The notes: generated by a model from the sequence alone, not told the origin. A stretch of DNA of 64,000 nt from Notamacropus eugenii (GCF_028372415.1 NC_092878.1:140760804-140824803); one strand, 5' to 3'; counted from the stretch's first letter, positions 1 to 11,482 are shown. Made by a program: numbers and translations.

Positions 1-118
1 CTCATAAAAGCACCCATTTCACAGGGATTTTTGAGGATCAAATGAGATAACCATACATAAAGTGCTTGGCAAACTATAAAACACTATACAAATGTTTATT
101 ATTATTAGTTATCAAGGG
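1..118 (+). repeat. MIR/CORE-type SINE, 3' part
   Basis: The stretch reads like the 3' half of a MIR-type SINE in sense orientation: 'aggatcaaatgagataa', then 'aaagtgcttggcaaac', ending in an ATT-rich tail. The head lies outside the window. This is an old tRNA-derived element with no coding function. Confidence 0.7.
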
Positions 119-1821
119 AAAATAAGTAACATTATGAGAGACAGATCCTATTCCTCTCAAGAAAATTGGTGGATTGCCACCAATACCATTGTACTCCGGG
201 TGAGCAAGGGTCATAACCTTTAGTACATCAGTTCTGAAAGGTTACACAATGAGAATTTAGAATCATATATGTCAAAAATTGAAAGAATTCTGAGAGTATC
301 AGGTCCAGGGATCTATCTAGAGGGAGATTAAATTTTATTTTCAATGTTTTATGGATATCACCAATAGCAAATGAAGCAGCATATTACAGTGGACAGGTTG
401 CTGGATTTGGCAGAAAGGAAGACTTTCATTCTCTCTTCCCTGTATAACCTGCATCATTGAAAAGAACTTCCAAATGGTTTGCTTTTGTATTTTTACCTGG
501 TATTAGTTTTTATGATCATTGTTTTATAGTACAGTCTGAAATCTGGTAGTGATAAGGCATCTTTTACATCTTATTCCTGAACTTTAATTCCTTCGAATGA
601 ATTTGTCATTATTTTGCCTCCCCACCCCTTTCTGCTATCTACTGTAATTGAGTGTCACATGGACCCTTTCTTGAGACAGACATAATAATTCCATGGTTGG
701 TAGGTATAAGAAGGGGAACCCAAGTATATATCCCATAAAGGATCCAACAGGATTTATGCTGTGCACATGGAAGCCATTCCTCTTTGTCTCCTTTGATGTT
801 GGCTTTGACTAGAAAGAAATACCTCTTCCGCTAGTCGGAAACAATGGTATCAAACTCAAATAAAAATAGGGGCCACTAATCCATACATAAGTATCCCTGT
901 GGGATGTATATTGACAGTTTTAAAATATAGTAGTATTTGTTTTATTGTATTTTTATTCATTTTTTTAAATATTTCCCAGTTAGATTTTCATTTACTTCTG
1001 GCTCCACAGGAGTGTTGAACATCACTTATCAACCGAGATGCCAAGTATTTTGACTAGTTTCAGATTATTGATCATTCTTTGTTTATTATTTCTCCGCCTT
1101 ATTTCCTTGAGAAAGTTAAGAATGATAAAGCAAAAATATTTGTTATCACTTTAGGAAAAATCGGCCACCTCTCTACCTCATCTTGGGAACTGCTTCTGTC
1201 CTCCACCTTTCTCTGACTGGCCAAACCCCACACTTCTACCAGTACAACTAACGTATATGAAACTAAGTTAGTAGCTGTTAAATTCTTTATTATCACATTT
1301 GTTGAAACAAAAAAAAATTGTGAGGGAGAGAATAGAAAGCACAGGGAGAACGGGAAACACCTGTGGGCAAACATCTTCCTCCTACAGAATAGTTTGGGCC
1401 AAAAACTCCAGAAAAATGGGGCAATTACAAACAGCTACCTCCCTCCTCCTGACTGAGAGCCAAAACAGAAAAAAAAATTGTTCTAAGGGGCACCCAGGTC
1501 TGGTCTAATCAGCCATTCATCGCTGCTTGTGGCCGTTCTTGGATTCACATCAGTTGTATCATTAACGAGGCAAGGCAGTGCTACATGGAAGTTGTCACCT
1601 GAAGGTCTTTGAAAGGGAGAGAAAAGAGAAGCAAAAATTCCAGGGGGAAGTGCTTGACTCTGCCAAAATACACTGGCACCAAGACAGAGGAAGGAACGCT
1701 GAAAACTCTTGGCCTGACTTTTCCCTTCTTTCTCCCAGAAATGTCCAAAAAAATCTCTTCCCCAAAGTCCCTGTTGCCATGCAGTTTTGGTTTGTTTGTT
1801 TGTTTCCAATTTGTTTTCTCC
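119..1821. other. unassigned sequence
   Basis: I see no gene, RNA or repeat that I can name. Reading frames of 70-146 codons near 1.1-1.9 kb occur on both strands and show no domain, so I treat them as chance. Confidence 0.5.
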
Positions 1822-1905
1822 GAGTAGAATGTAAATTTCCCAACACTCTAGCACAGTATCTGGCCTGTAGTAATTGCTTACTAAATATTTCTTGAATTCA
1901 ATTGA
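1822..1905 (+). repeat. L2 LINE 3' end
   Basis: The order 'tagaatgtaaatttcc', 'gcacagtatctggcctgtag', 'taattgcttactaaat' matches the conserved 3' terminus of L2 LINEs (stop-gap text, 'cacagtgcctggcacatag', 'gctcaataaat'). Only the tail survives. Confidence 0.6.
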
Positions 1906-2035
1906 AATGAAGTGAATTGTCACTCGGGGACAGAAAATTAAAATATTAACTCCAAGGAGAGCTTGGAGGTGAATGTCTAAATCCCAGTGTTTCCTCTATG
2001 TTGGCCTAGATGGTTTTCTCTCCCTTTGTTTTCTT

Positions 2036-2580
2036 CTTTTTTTCTTTTTTATATGGAATAATACAAACATGTCTATACCATAGCAGGATAAAAAAAAAAG
2101 ACAATTGCACATGAAACTGCAAATCTATCATGTACAATTTGTTATTTCTTTTAGATATATAATAAAGATATCAAGTAAATTTCTTTTTTCTTTTTCTTTT
2201 TTTCTTCCTCCCCACCTCACCCTAGAGATGGCTATTATTAGACATAATAGGTATGTGCGTATATATGTATGTAAACACACATACATATATGTATATATAG
2301 ATGCACATGTGTGTATCTGTTTGTATGTGTGTATATGTGTGCATTTGTGCATGTAAAGTTATTCTATCCATGCTTCTATTTATTAGTTCTTTCTCTGGAT
2401 GTAGATAACATTTTATTTCTGTATTTGTAGTAATTAAAATATAATAGTCAATAGTTGCTCAAACTCATTCTTAAAACGATATTGTTGCTACTGTATGTAC
2501 TATGTTCTCTTGTCTGTCGTTTTTCTTATTATCACTTTTTCCAACTCAACTGGTTACTACTCTCCCCATCTATCCCATGG
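2036..2580 (-). mobile_element. L1 3' UTR fragment
   Basis: This is an antisense copy of a marsupial L1 3' end. Shared words are 'catgaaactgcaaatctat', 'cctccccacc', 'tagagatgg' and 'ttctttctctggatg', which recur in the same order at 6.3-6.9 kb and partly at 27.7 kb. A TATG/TG-rich microsatellite (about 2255-2350) has expanded inside it. Reading frames here are by-products of the repeat. Confidence 0.7.
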
Positions 2581-3188
2581 CCAATGCTTTCATTTGGACA
2601 GATGAGCAAGTCTTTAGAAATATCATCAAGGAATTCAGCCAGCCCTCTCCTGACTAACCCGAGAAACTTTGGTACCAGGCACTGCTGCTAAGCTGTGCAG
2701 ATTAAGATAAGAAGTTGATCTGAATATTAGAAAAAACTCCTGGAGCCTCATTTTGTGCTGATGATGCTGACACCCACATGATAAATGTCCTCTCAACTCA
2801 CAGAACCTACTGCAAGAAGCAAGGCCAGCACTAGCCTCACAAAGTCATGCAGTACAAGAAAGGGATGAACTCCCTATATGCTTAGGGAAAAAAACGATAT
2901 AATCAGAGGTAGTTCAGTTACTTACAGTGATCAAATAGAGCCAATTTTAACCAAAATGGGCTTATATCACTTAAAAGATTGTATTTAGTTCTGGGTAAAG
3001 CACTGAGGCCCCTAGCCCTTAAGAAATGTAAGTATTTTGAACTGGAAGGAGACAAGAAGAGAACAAGACAGAATGGTCCAGTTTTAAGCTTCATCTTTTT
3101 TTTTTAATTCTATAACATTGTTTTCATTTTTTATAACAACTAAATATTGATGTTATAGTACCTAAAATTTTTGGTCTCATATTTGCTG
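2581..3188. other. unassigned sequence
   Basis: Nothing recognisable apart from simple A/T runs near 3095. Confidence 0.4.
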
Positions 3189-3434
3189 TGGGACAACTAG
3201 GTGGCACAAAACACAGAGTGCCAGGCCTGAAGTCAAGTAGACTCAACTTCATGAGTTCAAATCTGGTCTCAGACACTTACTAGCTATATGACCCTAGACA
3301 AGTGGTTTAACCCTGTTTTCCTCAGTTTCCTCATCTGTAAAATGAGTTGGAAAAGAAAATGCCAAACCACTTCAGTGTCTTTGCCAAGAAAATCCCAAAT
3401 GAGGTCATGAAGACATGACTACAATGATCGACCA
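3189..3434 (+). repeat. tRNA-derived SINE, near full length
   Basis: The head 'ggacaactaggtggcaca' contains an A-box-like part, followed by the B-box-like 'gagttcaaatc' of a pol III promoter. Then come 'ctcagtttcctcatctgt' and the tail 'gccaagaaaatcccaaat'. This layout is repeated at 11.5, 16.4 and 50.1 kb in sense and at 5.1, 21.1, 35.7 and 51.5 kb in antisense. I believe it is the abundant marsupial tRNA SINE, but the exact name is uncertain. Confidence 0.8.
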
Positions 3435-3621
3435 ACGTATTTGCTGTTTGGGGAATGGAAAGATATGACTGAGGATGTATCTTTGATCAGATTCTGAATC
3501 AGATATAAGTGCAATTCTAATGTGTTCTAATGAATTCTACCTCAAAATCTTTTGCCAATCATTCAGTACATAAGCATTTATTTATTAGGTCTTTGTAAAA
3601 AATAATAAAATGATAATAATG

Positions 3622-3682
3622 CTTTGTTGTTCAGTCATATCTAACTCTTCATGACCTCATCCACTGTGCCACCTAGTAGCTC
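3622..3682 (-). repeat. tRNA-derived SINE with central deletion
   Basis: The tail end ('tgttgttcagtcatatct' to 'catgacctcat') is joined directly to the reversed head ('ccactgtgccacctag'). The body of the SINE is missing. Confidence 0.6.
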
Positions 3683-3683
3683 T

Positions 3684-3805
3684 GATCATAATAGTTAGCA
3701 TTCATATAGCTCTTTAAAGTTTGCAAAGTGCTACATATTTGACCTTCACAACCCTGGGAGGTAGGTGCTGTTTTTATCCCCATTTTACAGATGATAAACT
3801 CTGCC
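3684..3805 (-). repeat. MIR/CORE-type SINE fragment
   Basis: Words typical of the antisense 3' half are present: 'atatagctctttaaagtttg', 'gggaggtaggtgctg', 'ccccattttacagatga'. Confidence 0.7.
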
Positions 3806-3814
3806 AGGCAATGT

Positions 3815-4985
3815 AGTAATGACTCGGATACAAAGAAAGGTAAAAATAATCCCTGCCTTCAAGGATCCATTGTAATGTGAGAGACCGTGAATAAAAAACA
3901 AGTTACAGAAAAGATAAATACGGAGTAGATAAAATTTACTGACTCTGAAAGAAGACATCTGCAGCCAAGGAAATTAGGAAAGGCAAGAAGACAAGATACT
4001 AAGAAGGGAAGAGGAGGAACAGAACATTCCAGGCACCAACATGGGAGACACCCAACACAAGGTAGAAAGACACAAGATGGACCTCCATGTTCAAGGAACT
4101 ATGAGTGGGCCAATGTCTCTGATTCAAAGAGTTCATGGAGGGAAGTAGGCCATCAGGAACCTAGAAAGGTAGGAAAGCACCAGATTTGGAAGAGTTTTAA
4201 AGGTCAAAGAGATGATTTTCTATTTAATCTTAGAGGTATGGGAGCTATTGGAGTTCATCGAGCAGGGTAGTAATATGGTCAGACCTGTACTTTAGAAAAA
4301 TCATCATAGCAGCCAAGTGGAGAATAGATTAACTTGAAGAGATTTGAAGATAATAAATAAAGACAGTGTAATAATCTAGGAGAGAAAGGTGACAAGGGCT
4401 TGAACAAGGGTTGTACCTGTATGACTGGAGAGAAGACGATGTATACAAGAGATGTTGTGAATATAGAAATGATGAGAGTTGGTAATGGAGAAGATAGAGG
4501 AGGTCAGTGACAATGTGCTTGGATGACTGGGAGAATGGAGGTGACTTCAACAATAATAAGACATAAAAAGAACACGTTTAAAAGAGGGAAGGTACTAAAA
4601 TTAAGAGATGCTTTCTGTATGTGCTGTACCTTCTTCCATTGGATTGTGAGCTCCTTAAGAGTAAGAATTGTCTTACTGTTTATGTGTATCCCCAGTACTT
4701 AGCATTATGCTTTGCATATAGTAAAAGCTTAATTAATGCTTAATATATTCACTCATTAAAAAAAGAAAAGAAAAGTAATAAGATGTTAGAGAAAGGAATA
4801 ACATTTGGGGGGAAAGCTAATCAGATCTCTTCAGGGCATACTGTGAATGAGATGCCTACAGAACATCCCATTCAAGATGTCTAAGAGGCGGTTGGAGATA
4901 TGTGACTGTAGTTCAACAGAAAGATGAGAGCCAGGTATAAAGGGATCCATTCAAAAAGCCTAAGTGGAGATTTCTCTGAAGTCTT
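3815..4985 (+). repeat. long ancient interspersed repeat, split by an L2 end
   Basis: I recognise the word order of an old, long amniote/marsupial repeat whose name I cannot fix: 'aacattccaggcaccaac', 'tcatggagggaag', 'tatggtcagacctg', 'aataatctaggagaga', 'gatgtctaagaggcggttgg'. An L2 3' end at about 4630-4745 interrupts it. A short piece of the same family occurs at 41.26-41.38 kb. No coding frame is kept. Confidence 0.5.
4630..4748 (+). repeat. L2 LINE 3' end
   Basis: The text 'gtgagctccttaagag' ... 'tatccccagtacttagc' ... 'gcttaattaatgctta' is a clear L2 terminus, lying inside the older repeat around it. Confidence 0.7.
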
Positions 4986-5063
4986 AGCAGTTGGTAGCAT
5001 TTGGGGGGAAAAAATCAGTTATTTATTCACTATGTGCCCAGGCAAAGGTGACGTGAGAAATTT

Positions 5064-5310
5064 GGTGGTTGTTGAGTCGTCTTAGTTGTGCCCAATTTTC
5101 AGTGACCCCATTTTGGGTTTTCTTGGCAAAGATCCTGGAGTAGTTTGCCATTTCCTTCTTCAGCTCACTTGACAGAAGAGGAAACTGAGGCAAACAGGTT
5201 TAAGTGACTTTCACTAAGTCATACATCTAGTAAGTGTCTGAGGCCAGATTTGAACTCAGGTACTCCTAACTTCAGGACCACTCTATCCACTATGCCACCT
5301 AGCTGCCCTG
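5064..5310 (-). repeat. tRNA-derived SINE, full length
   Basis: A complete antisense copy running from tail ('gggttttcttggcaaagat') through 'gaggaaactgaggcaaac' and the reversed B box ('gatttgaactc') to the head ('ccacctagctgccctg'). Confidence 0.85.
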
Positions 5311-5380
5311 GGTGATAGAGAGAGAGAGAGAGATACCCACATATATATGTATATGTATATGTGTGTGTGTGTGTGTGTAT
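5311..5380. repeat. GA / TATG / TG microsatellite
   Basis: A compound array of GA, then TA/TATG, then GT repeats directly abuts the 5' end of the neighbouring SINE. Confidence 0.85.
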
Positions 5381-5754
5381 TAAAAGATAAGAACAACTTT
5401 GAGTCTAGTCCTAATGTATAAGGCTCAGTTACAGTGACATACAGCAAATATCCAATGAGTTCATTCCCATGTTGTGTTACCTTCTTTTTAGAAATCATCT
5501 TAATGAATTGACATTTTCCATAAATTCTTAAATCAAGTAATCCTCTACAGGGAACTGCTTAATAGTGATTAAAGTCTCTAATACTGAATCATTAAAGGGA
5601 TGACTCTTTAATGAGAGAATTAATGGTGATGCCACTCATATAATAAGGCATAGAGGAATGAGAGATATGTCAAAAAAGAGAAGGTGTAATAAAGACTTGT
5701 ATGGAGGTCACTAGCTGTATAGTATTCTATACAGGATTGATTTTTGTTGTCCTA

Positions 5755-5850
5755 CTCACACTATTTATTAAACTTTGTAACCCTCCTCAGTGTGTAACAC
5801 AGTGCTCTTTACACAAGAGATACTTAGTAAATGTTTGAATTAAATTCATA
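5755..5850 (+). repeat. L2/MIR-type 3' tail
   Basis: 'taacacagtgctctttacac' and 'agtaaatgtttgaattaaat' match the usual terminal words of L2/MIR elements in a diverged copy. Confidence 0.45.
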
Positions 5851-5918
5851 AAAAGTTAATGCAGTCTACAAATACAACTATCTAAATATCTAATATCTAT
5901 ATATTATCTATCTAATAT

Positions 5919-6165
5919 CTAAATAGGAATATTTATAGTATGGACACACCCAATATTTAGAGGAAAGTGGCACTTTTTTGATGCCAGAGTAAATATCTAC
6001 ATCTGATAAGATAAAGGAAAAGTGTTATGACTTCCGTGGGGAGAGAAAAAAACCATTAAAATCACAAAATATTTAACATTTGGCTGCACATGCTGGCCAG
6101 AACGTAAAGAGTTCTTTAAAAACATCTCCAGGGTAATAGATCCTATCACAGTAAAAACACAACCA
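5919..6165. repeat. duplicated segment, copy 1
   Basis: This segment matches 6898-7196 in order: 'agtatggacacac', 'ttttttgatgccagagtaaa', 'taagat', 'gttatgactt', 'aacatttggctgca', 'agagttctttaaaaacatct'. It lacks the roughly 90-bp block that is one arm of an inverted repeat in copy 2. The family is not recognised. Confidence 0.75.
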
Positions 6166-6339
6166 AAAAAAATGGCTGATCATCCAGTCAGACCTAAAAT
6201 AGAACCTGAAAAACTGGTGCTAAAGTTGAAGTGTTGTGTGAGAAGAAAGAACTCCCAAATCTTGTCTCTTCTAGTTTAGGAGCTGGCAATCCTGGAGAGT
6301 CTGTGGGACACCAAGGTTCTACTCCCCATTACTTTCCTT

Positions 6340-6897
6340 TAAAAAATTAATTTATGGAATAAAACAAGCATTTCCATGTACAAGAAAAAAGATGACTGCC
6401 CATGAAACTGCAAATCTACTATGCATAGCTTGCAATTCCTTTAAAAAATACAACAAAATTGTCATGTAAATTTATTTTTTCCCTTTTTTTCTTCTCTCCC
6501 CACCTCCTGTCCAAGAGATGATCACCATTAGACACAAATAGGTATATACTGGGTATGTATACATTACATATATATGCATGTATGTGTATATGGGTATGCA
6601 CATTATACATGTGTGTATATATGTGCATGCATATATATATGCATAGTATATATAATCTTATACATACTTCTATTTACATATATATGTAAAATTATTCTCT
6701 ACATACTTCTATTTATCAGATCTTTCTCTGAATGAAGATAGTGTCTTTATTCATATGTCCTTTGTAGCTAATTTGGGTCAAGTAATGGTCAAAATAACTT
6801 ATTTACTCAAACTTGTTCTTAAAACAATATTGCTGTTACTATATACAATGTTTTCTTGGTTCTACTCATTTCAGTCTTCATTATTTCATGCAAGTCT
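6340..6897 (-). mobile_element. L1 3' end fragment, left part
   Basis: Antisense L1 3' end with the same words as 2.04-2.58 kb and a TATG-rich microsatellite at about 6540-6700. The L1 text breaks at about 6897 and resumes at about 7210, so the 300 bp between them interrupt it. Confidence 0.75.
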
Positions 6898-7209
6898 ATC
6901 TAAACAAGAATATCTAGAGTATGGACACACTCAGTAGTGCCACTATAACCAGTCCTTCACCATATGATTAGGAGACCAGAGCCAGTTGTGGAATGTCTTT
7001 GCAAGCACCGCACTCTCTCCAAAGAGAAAGATGGTACTTTTTTTGATGCCAGAGTAAATATCTGCACCTGATAAGATGAGGGGAAACTGTTATGACTTGG
7101 TTGAACATTGAAATCACAAAATGTTTAACATTTGGCTGCATGTACTGGTCAGAGTGTAAAGAGTTCTTTAAAAACATCTCAAGGGTAATAGTGAATTTTT
7201 CTAAGATAG
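6898..7209. repeat. duplicated segment, copy 2, interrupting L1
   Basis: The text is homologous to 5919-6165 but carries an extra block at 6938-7027. That block is nearly the reverse complement of 7744-7834. The flanks on both sides are antisense L1. Either this is an interspersed element inserted into the L1, or a copy of the nearby segment moved here. Confidence 0.65.
6938..7027 (+). repeat. inverted-repeat arm, left
   Basis: Hand alignment to the reverse complement of 7744-7834 gives about four mismatches in the first ~63 bases, then weaker similarity to the end. The shared core includes 'attaggagaccagagccagt'. Confidence 0.8.
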
Positions 7210-7350
7210 TCGAGCTCATCATTTCTTATAGCACAGAGGAATTCCATCCCAATCATATACCACAATTTGTTCAGCCATTCCCCAATTTATGGGCATCCCC
7301 TCAGTTTCCAGTTCTTTGCCACCACAAAGAGAGCTGCTTTCCCTTGGAGG
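7210..7350 (-). mobile_element. L1 fragment, right part
   Basis: The L1 text continues with 'ctcatcatttcttatagcac', 'ccattccccaatttatgggc' and 'tctttgccaccacaaagaga'. It fits as the upstream continuation of the L1 broken at 6897. Confidence 0.75.
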
Positions 7351-7743
7351 TGGTAAAGGTGGAGAGTTATGCTGAACCCACACTGACTACTAGCTTGGAA
7401 GGAAGAGGAATGTGAGGACTGGTTGGCAGTCAATGGTGGATCCCCCAAGCAGTTGGGAAAGGGTTAGGACTGCAGCAAATGAGTGATAAAAAGCAGCCTA
7501 CATTCATTCCACAGGTTTTTGACAGGTGCTCCGCCTTGTCATAGACTCTCATAGAACACAAACTACTAGTGGAAAAAATACTCCTCAAGGCATGGGCTTT
7601 CTTACCTAAAAGATAACAATATAATAATGTCACATGGAAACATATTTCTTAATGTAATAAGGGTCTGGTGTGTACCCAGACCATCACCTTGCTTAGCTGA
7701 TGCACCTCCCCACTAGGAGAAGCTGAGAAGCTACTTCTAGAAG

Positions 7744-7834
7744 AGTCTTTAGAGAGAGTGTGGAGCATACAAAGACATACCACAACTGGCTCTGGTCTCC
7801 TAATCGTATGGTGAAGGATTAGTTATAGTGGCAT
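7744..7834 (-). repeat. inverted-repeat arm, right
   Basis: Partner of 6938-7027, with about 716 bp between the arms. No transposase or other reading frame of note lies between them. Confidence 0.8.
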
Positions 7835-8691
7835 TTAAAGTTCCTTCTACCTCTCTCCTGCCTCAGTTGCTCTCCATGGTTGAATTCTTTGTCCATGGTT
7901 CTAGCGAGAGAACATACTATAAGGGGAGAAGCCTGGGGGTCTTTTCCCTCTGAGGCCACAGAGCCTCAGTGTTTCACTGAATTTGCTCTTTTCCATTCTA
8001 GATGAAAAAAAGTAGAACCTCTGTGATCCTGTTCATTTTACAGGGTGCCTGAACATCTCAGCATTCTAGAGTCTAGAGGAAACCTTGTCGTAGCAGTGTT
8101 CTAGGGCAGGTTTTGCATCCAGTCCAGCATCAGTACCCCAAGGAATAAAGAGTGACTCAGGCCAACAGAGAAGCTAAGAGGAAGAGTTTCATCTGGCAGG
8201 CTGGCCACATTTGGACATGAACTTGGTGGGACCAATGCTATGTAGGAGTTGAGCTAAGTTGTACCTACTTTATGACAGAGATTGAAATGGGACAGGGAAG
8301 AGTGTGCCCTTGAGGTTTTAAAGGAAATATTGGCAGATTTGTTCTTGCTATAACTTCTAGGTAAATATCCCCCTCTAAAAATTACATGTTGTTAAGTAAG
8401 GAAATAGGGGGACTGCGAACAATAGGGGATTAAGCAGATAGTAACAACAAAGAATAAATAAATAAGTTAACAAACGAATGATTGAATGAATGAATATAAA
8501 AACCCCACAAACCTCTCAGGGTATCCTAGCACCCTCAGCTGGAGATGTAGCCTGATTGACTCTAGAAGAATGAGCCAGAGCACACATAATACATAAATGA
8601 AGTTGACATCAATATTGTGACCACTCATCATTGCTACCAATCAATCAATAAACAGTGTGAAGTAGAGCTGTTCAACTCTGGGGAAAGCAGA
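7835..8691. other. unassigned sequence
   Basis: No gene or nameable repeat is seen. A short A/T-rich run with imperfect 'aatgaatg' repeats lies near 8455-8500. Confidence 0.45.
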
Positions 8692-8876
8692 ATCATAAGA
8701 TCATGAATTTGGAAGGGACCTAACATATTTTCTACTTCTTCATTTTTTACAAATTTTTACAAATGTGGAAACCGAGGCTCAGGAAAGTTAAATGACTTGC
8801 ACAAAGTCACACAGATATAAAGCATAATAGGTAAGATATGAGCTCTGGCTCCAGCAAGGGCTCTTTCTATTGTACC
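8692..8876 (-). repeat. MIR/CORE-type SINE
   Basis: A diverged antisense copy with 'ggaaaccgaggctcagg', 'aatgacttgcacaaagtcac' and a reversed head 'ctttctattgtaccat'. Confidence 0.75.
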
Positions 8877-9299
8877 ATAAGAAGTTACCTGGACAATGTT
8901 CCCATTTGTCAGCTGTGGTTGTGTTTCCCTTCATCATGTGTCTTGAGTCTTCTTTCCTTTTCTAATCACATTTTCCAATCCACCTTCCTTCTATACTTCA
9001 CATGTAATGAATACATTGGGTTGTGCTTGAGGTCTTAGACAAAAAATAGACCAAAGGGCAACTCAGTGACATCTCTGTGTCATGAAGTCAGTAACAAATG
9101 TGTCCTTGCAAATACCTTCTGGGAATTTTCTATTCTCTCAAGTGTGCATGTATCCAAGGACTTGAGATTGTCAAAGTAAGGGGTTAAGGGATATCATATC
9201 TATCCTGTAAGTCTCTGATTCTCTATTCTAAGCAAATAATAAATAACTATAAATCCTTCTATTGGTGATATGTCCTCTGAGATATAAAGTTTTAGTACA

Positions 9300-9832
9300 T
9301 GGTGGTTGGGGTGTTTAGGAAACCTTTTCAGGTTTTCTCACCTACTTTTGGTGTTCACCTCTCACGCAACTCTCAGCAGTGACTCCAAAAAGCTATAGTG
9401 GCCACACGTTGGCTCAGTGGCCACTGGGAAAATCTTCTTAGTAGATGGGCTTAACTTGATGGAGGGTAACTGCCAGACCTCAAAACCATCAATGAGTTGG
9501 GAGGATATCTACTACAAGCATGTGAAGATTATCCCAGCATGAGTGGATAACAACAATTATTTCCAGTAGACAGGAAGGCAGCTGAAGGAGGTGCTGTGAA
9601 GCACTTAGAGCTTGGTCAGACATTGAAGATGCCAAGACCATCCAATGCATCATCAGCCATTGCTGGTCATTTTGACTTTTGACTTACTCCTGGACTTCAA
9701 TGACTCTGGAAGAGAGTGAGGCTGATGACTTTGTGAAATTCTGCCTCGCTTAAATCCAATTCAAGCACGAGACATCATCATCCTGTAATGTCATTGGTCC
9801 TCTTTGAAAATGAAAGATGGAATATTACTTAA
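9300..9832 (+). repeat. RTE-linked SINE, long copy
   Basis: The copy shows 'cttaacttgatggagggtaa', 'agtggataacaacaatta', 'gaagagagtgaggctgatga' and ends in 'ggtcctctttgaaaatgaaa'. That last word is the same 3' terminus as the RTE LINE copies at 13.5 and 60.7 kb. This implies mobilisation by RTE enzymes recognising the shared tail. I think it is the marsupial RTE-SINE class. Confidence 0.65.
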
Positions 9833-10239
9833 GAGCTTAATCAGGAAAACCATATATCCTTTTAACAGCCAACTCTGAAACTTATTTATGGCATGGTGAT
9901 GAGCCTTTGTCATTGAAGACTGTGACGGTAGAGTATAAATTATGGACAGTGTGTCTAAGCTGAGAAGGTTTTAAGGAGAGGTTTGGAAACAGACTCTGTC
10001 ACCTTACTAAGTTGGGAGAGGATCATCAAAACCTTGATCAATGGGTACATATTTTCTCTTGGATTACCATCACCAATGAAGACAGCCTGTGAAAGCAAAA
10101 AGGGGTTGCAATGTACCTTGGGGGAATAAATACTCATAAGAAAAGCTATGCAGCCTCCTTCCTGTTCCTCAGTGATAATGATGATAATAATGATGACGTT
10201 GATACATTTATGGTATACTTTAAGAGAGTTAGACAGGTA

Positions 10240-10480
10240 TGTGGACAAAGTGGATAAAGTATCATCTTTAGAGTTTTCAGAGTCAAGACCTAGGTTCCAA
10301 TACTACCTCTCATACATATAGGCTTTATAACCCAGATTAATTCACTTAATCTCTCAGTGTTGCAAGTAACTCAGAAGACCATAAGTTGTGGAACAGGTAT
10401 GGATCTTTATCAGTAGGTAGTTGATTTTCCTCACAGAGAATTCCCTATACCTATGAAATCACATACCAGACTCCCCTCAG
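10240..10480 (+). repeat. MIR-derived SINE with 'accaatgaaatcac'-type tail
   Basis: The copy has a tRNA-like head, 'aattcacttaatctctcag', then the tail words 'gattttcctcacagagaatt' and 'ctatgaaatcacatacc'. The reverse-complement tail is at 28.33 kb and part of it at 16.7-16.8 kb, so one SINE family is present three times. Confidence 0.65.
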
Positions 10481-10514
10481 GGGGAAACAAGAACTACATT
10501 TGTTTTAGAATTTT

Positions 10515-10690
10515 ATGCTTTTCCAAATAATTTTCCCATTCATTTTTTCATTTGATCTTCAAAATCACCCCATGAGGTAGGGCAGGGCTGAGATTACTGC
10601 CTTCACTTTACAGATGAAAAAAAAGAGCCCCAAAGTACTGTATCTTTTGATTCCTTGTCAAAAAGTAGCTGAAGACAGATAAAAGTCTTC
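10515..10690 (-). repeat. MIR/CORE-type SINE
   Basis: Antisense words: 'atttgatcttcaaaatcacc', 'atgaggtagg', 'ctttacagatgaaaa'. Confidence 0.65.
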
Positions 10691-10884
10691 AGGTTTGTGA
10701 GAATAGTAATATAAAAGTTGGTAGCCACTATTTTTGGAGCTCAGTCTAAACTGGAAAAAAGGAAGAGGATTTAAATCTCAGTAAAGTAGATGTATTTTGG
10801 ACTTACTGGTAACTTTCCTAATTGCAAAGTTAAAGAAATAGGGGACAGATAACAGACAGTGTTGAGTAGCTGAAAGTATCCTAC

Positions 10885-10985
10885 ATTTAGTGTTATAATG
10901 CATGGACTTAAAACCCAGTTCTACTAAAGACTACCCTTCACGTCACCTCATTTCCCTATCTTTAAAATGGAAAAATGCCTCTAGA
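10885..10985 (+). repeat. MIR/CORE-type SINE, 5' half
   Basis: 'taatgcatggacttaaaacc' to 'cctatctttaaaatgg' has the usual head-to-core order of a MIR. The tail is absent. Confidence 0.5.
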
Positions 10986-11310
10986 TGGCTCTAAATCTAT
11001 CAGTCTAAGATCCTGTGAACCTCTTTCCCCAGAAATCCTTATAAAACGATATCAATTCACAGTCTTATACCAAGGCAGTATCCTAGCAACTAGCCTTTTG
11101 CTTGCTTCACTTCAATACCCAAGACTGATTAGCAGCAATCTTAGGATGAAAAGAATATAATGTCTTTGGCAATGAGTATTTGTCAGATGCCACTAGCTAG
11201 GGGACCTTCTACTAACACTGGGTGCTCCAGTAAATTTCCAATCCAATGCGATTCTCCCCCCTCCAATATAGTTGTATGATTTTTATATTGAAATTATAGA
11301 TTATGTTTTT

Positions 11311-11470
11311 GAGAGTTAATATAGCAGAGTGGATGGAATCAGGAAGACTTGGATTGAACTCCTGCATACTAGCCATATGACCATGAGCAAGTCACTTAAC
11401 CACTCAGTATCCCAGGAAGCTCTTATTTAAGAAGTATAAATTGCCTATCCAAGTCATCCACTTGTTACTC
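11311..11470 (+). repeat. MIR/CORE-type SINE
   Basis: 'atagcagagtggatgga' gives an A-box-like head, followed by 'gattgaactcc' and 'gagcaagtcacttaaccac'. Confidence 0.6.
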
Positions 11471-11482
11471 CACTGATTAACT

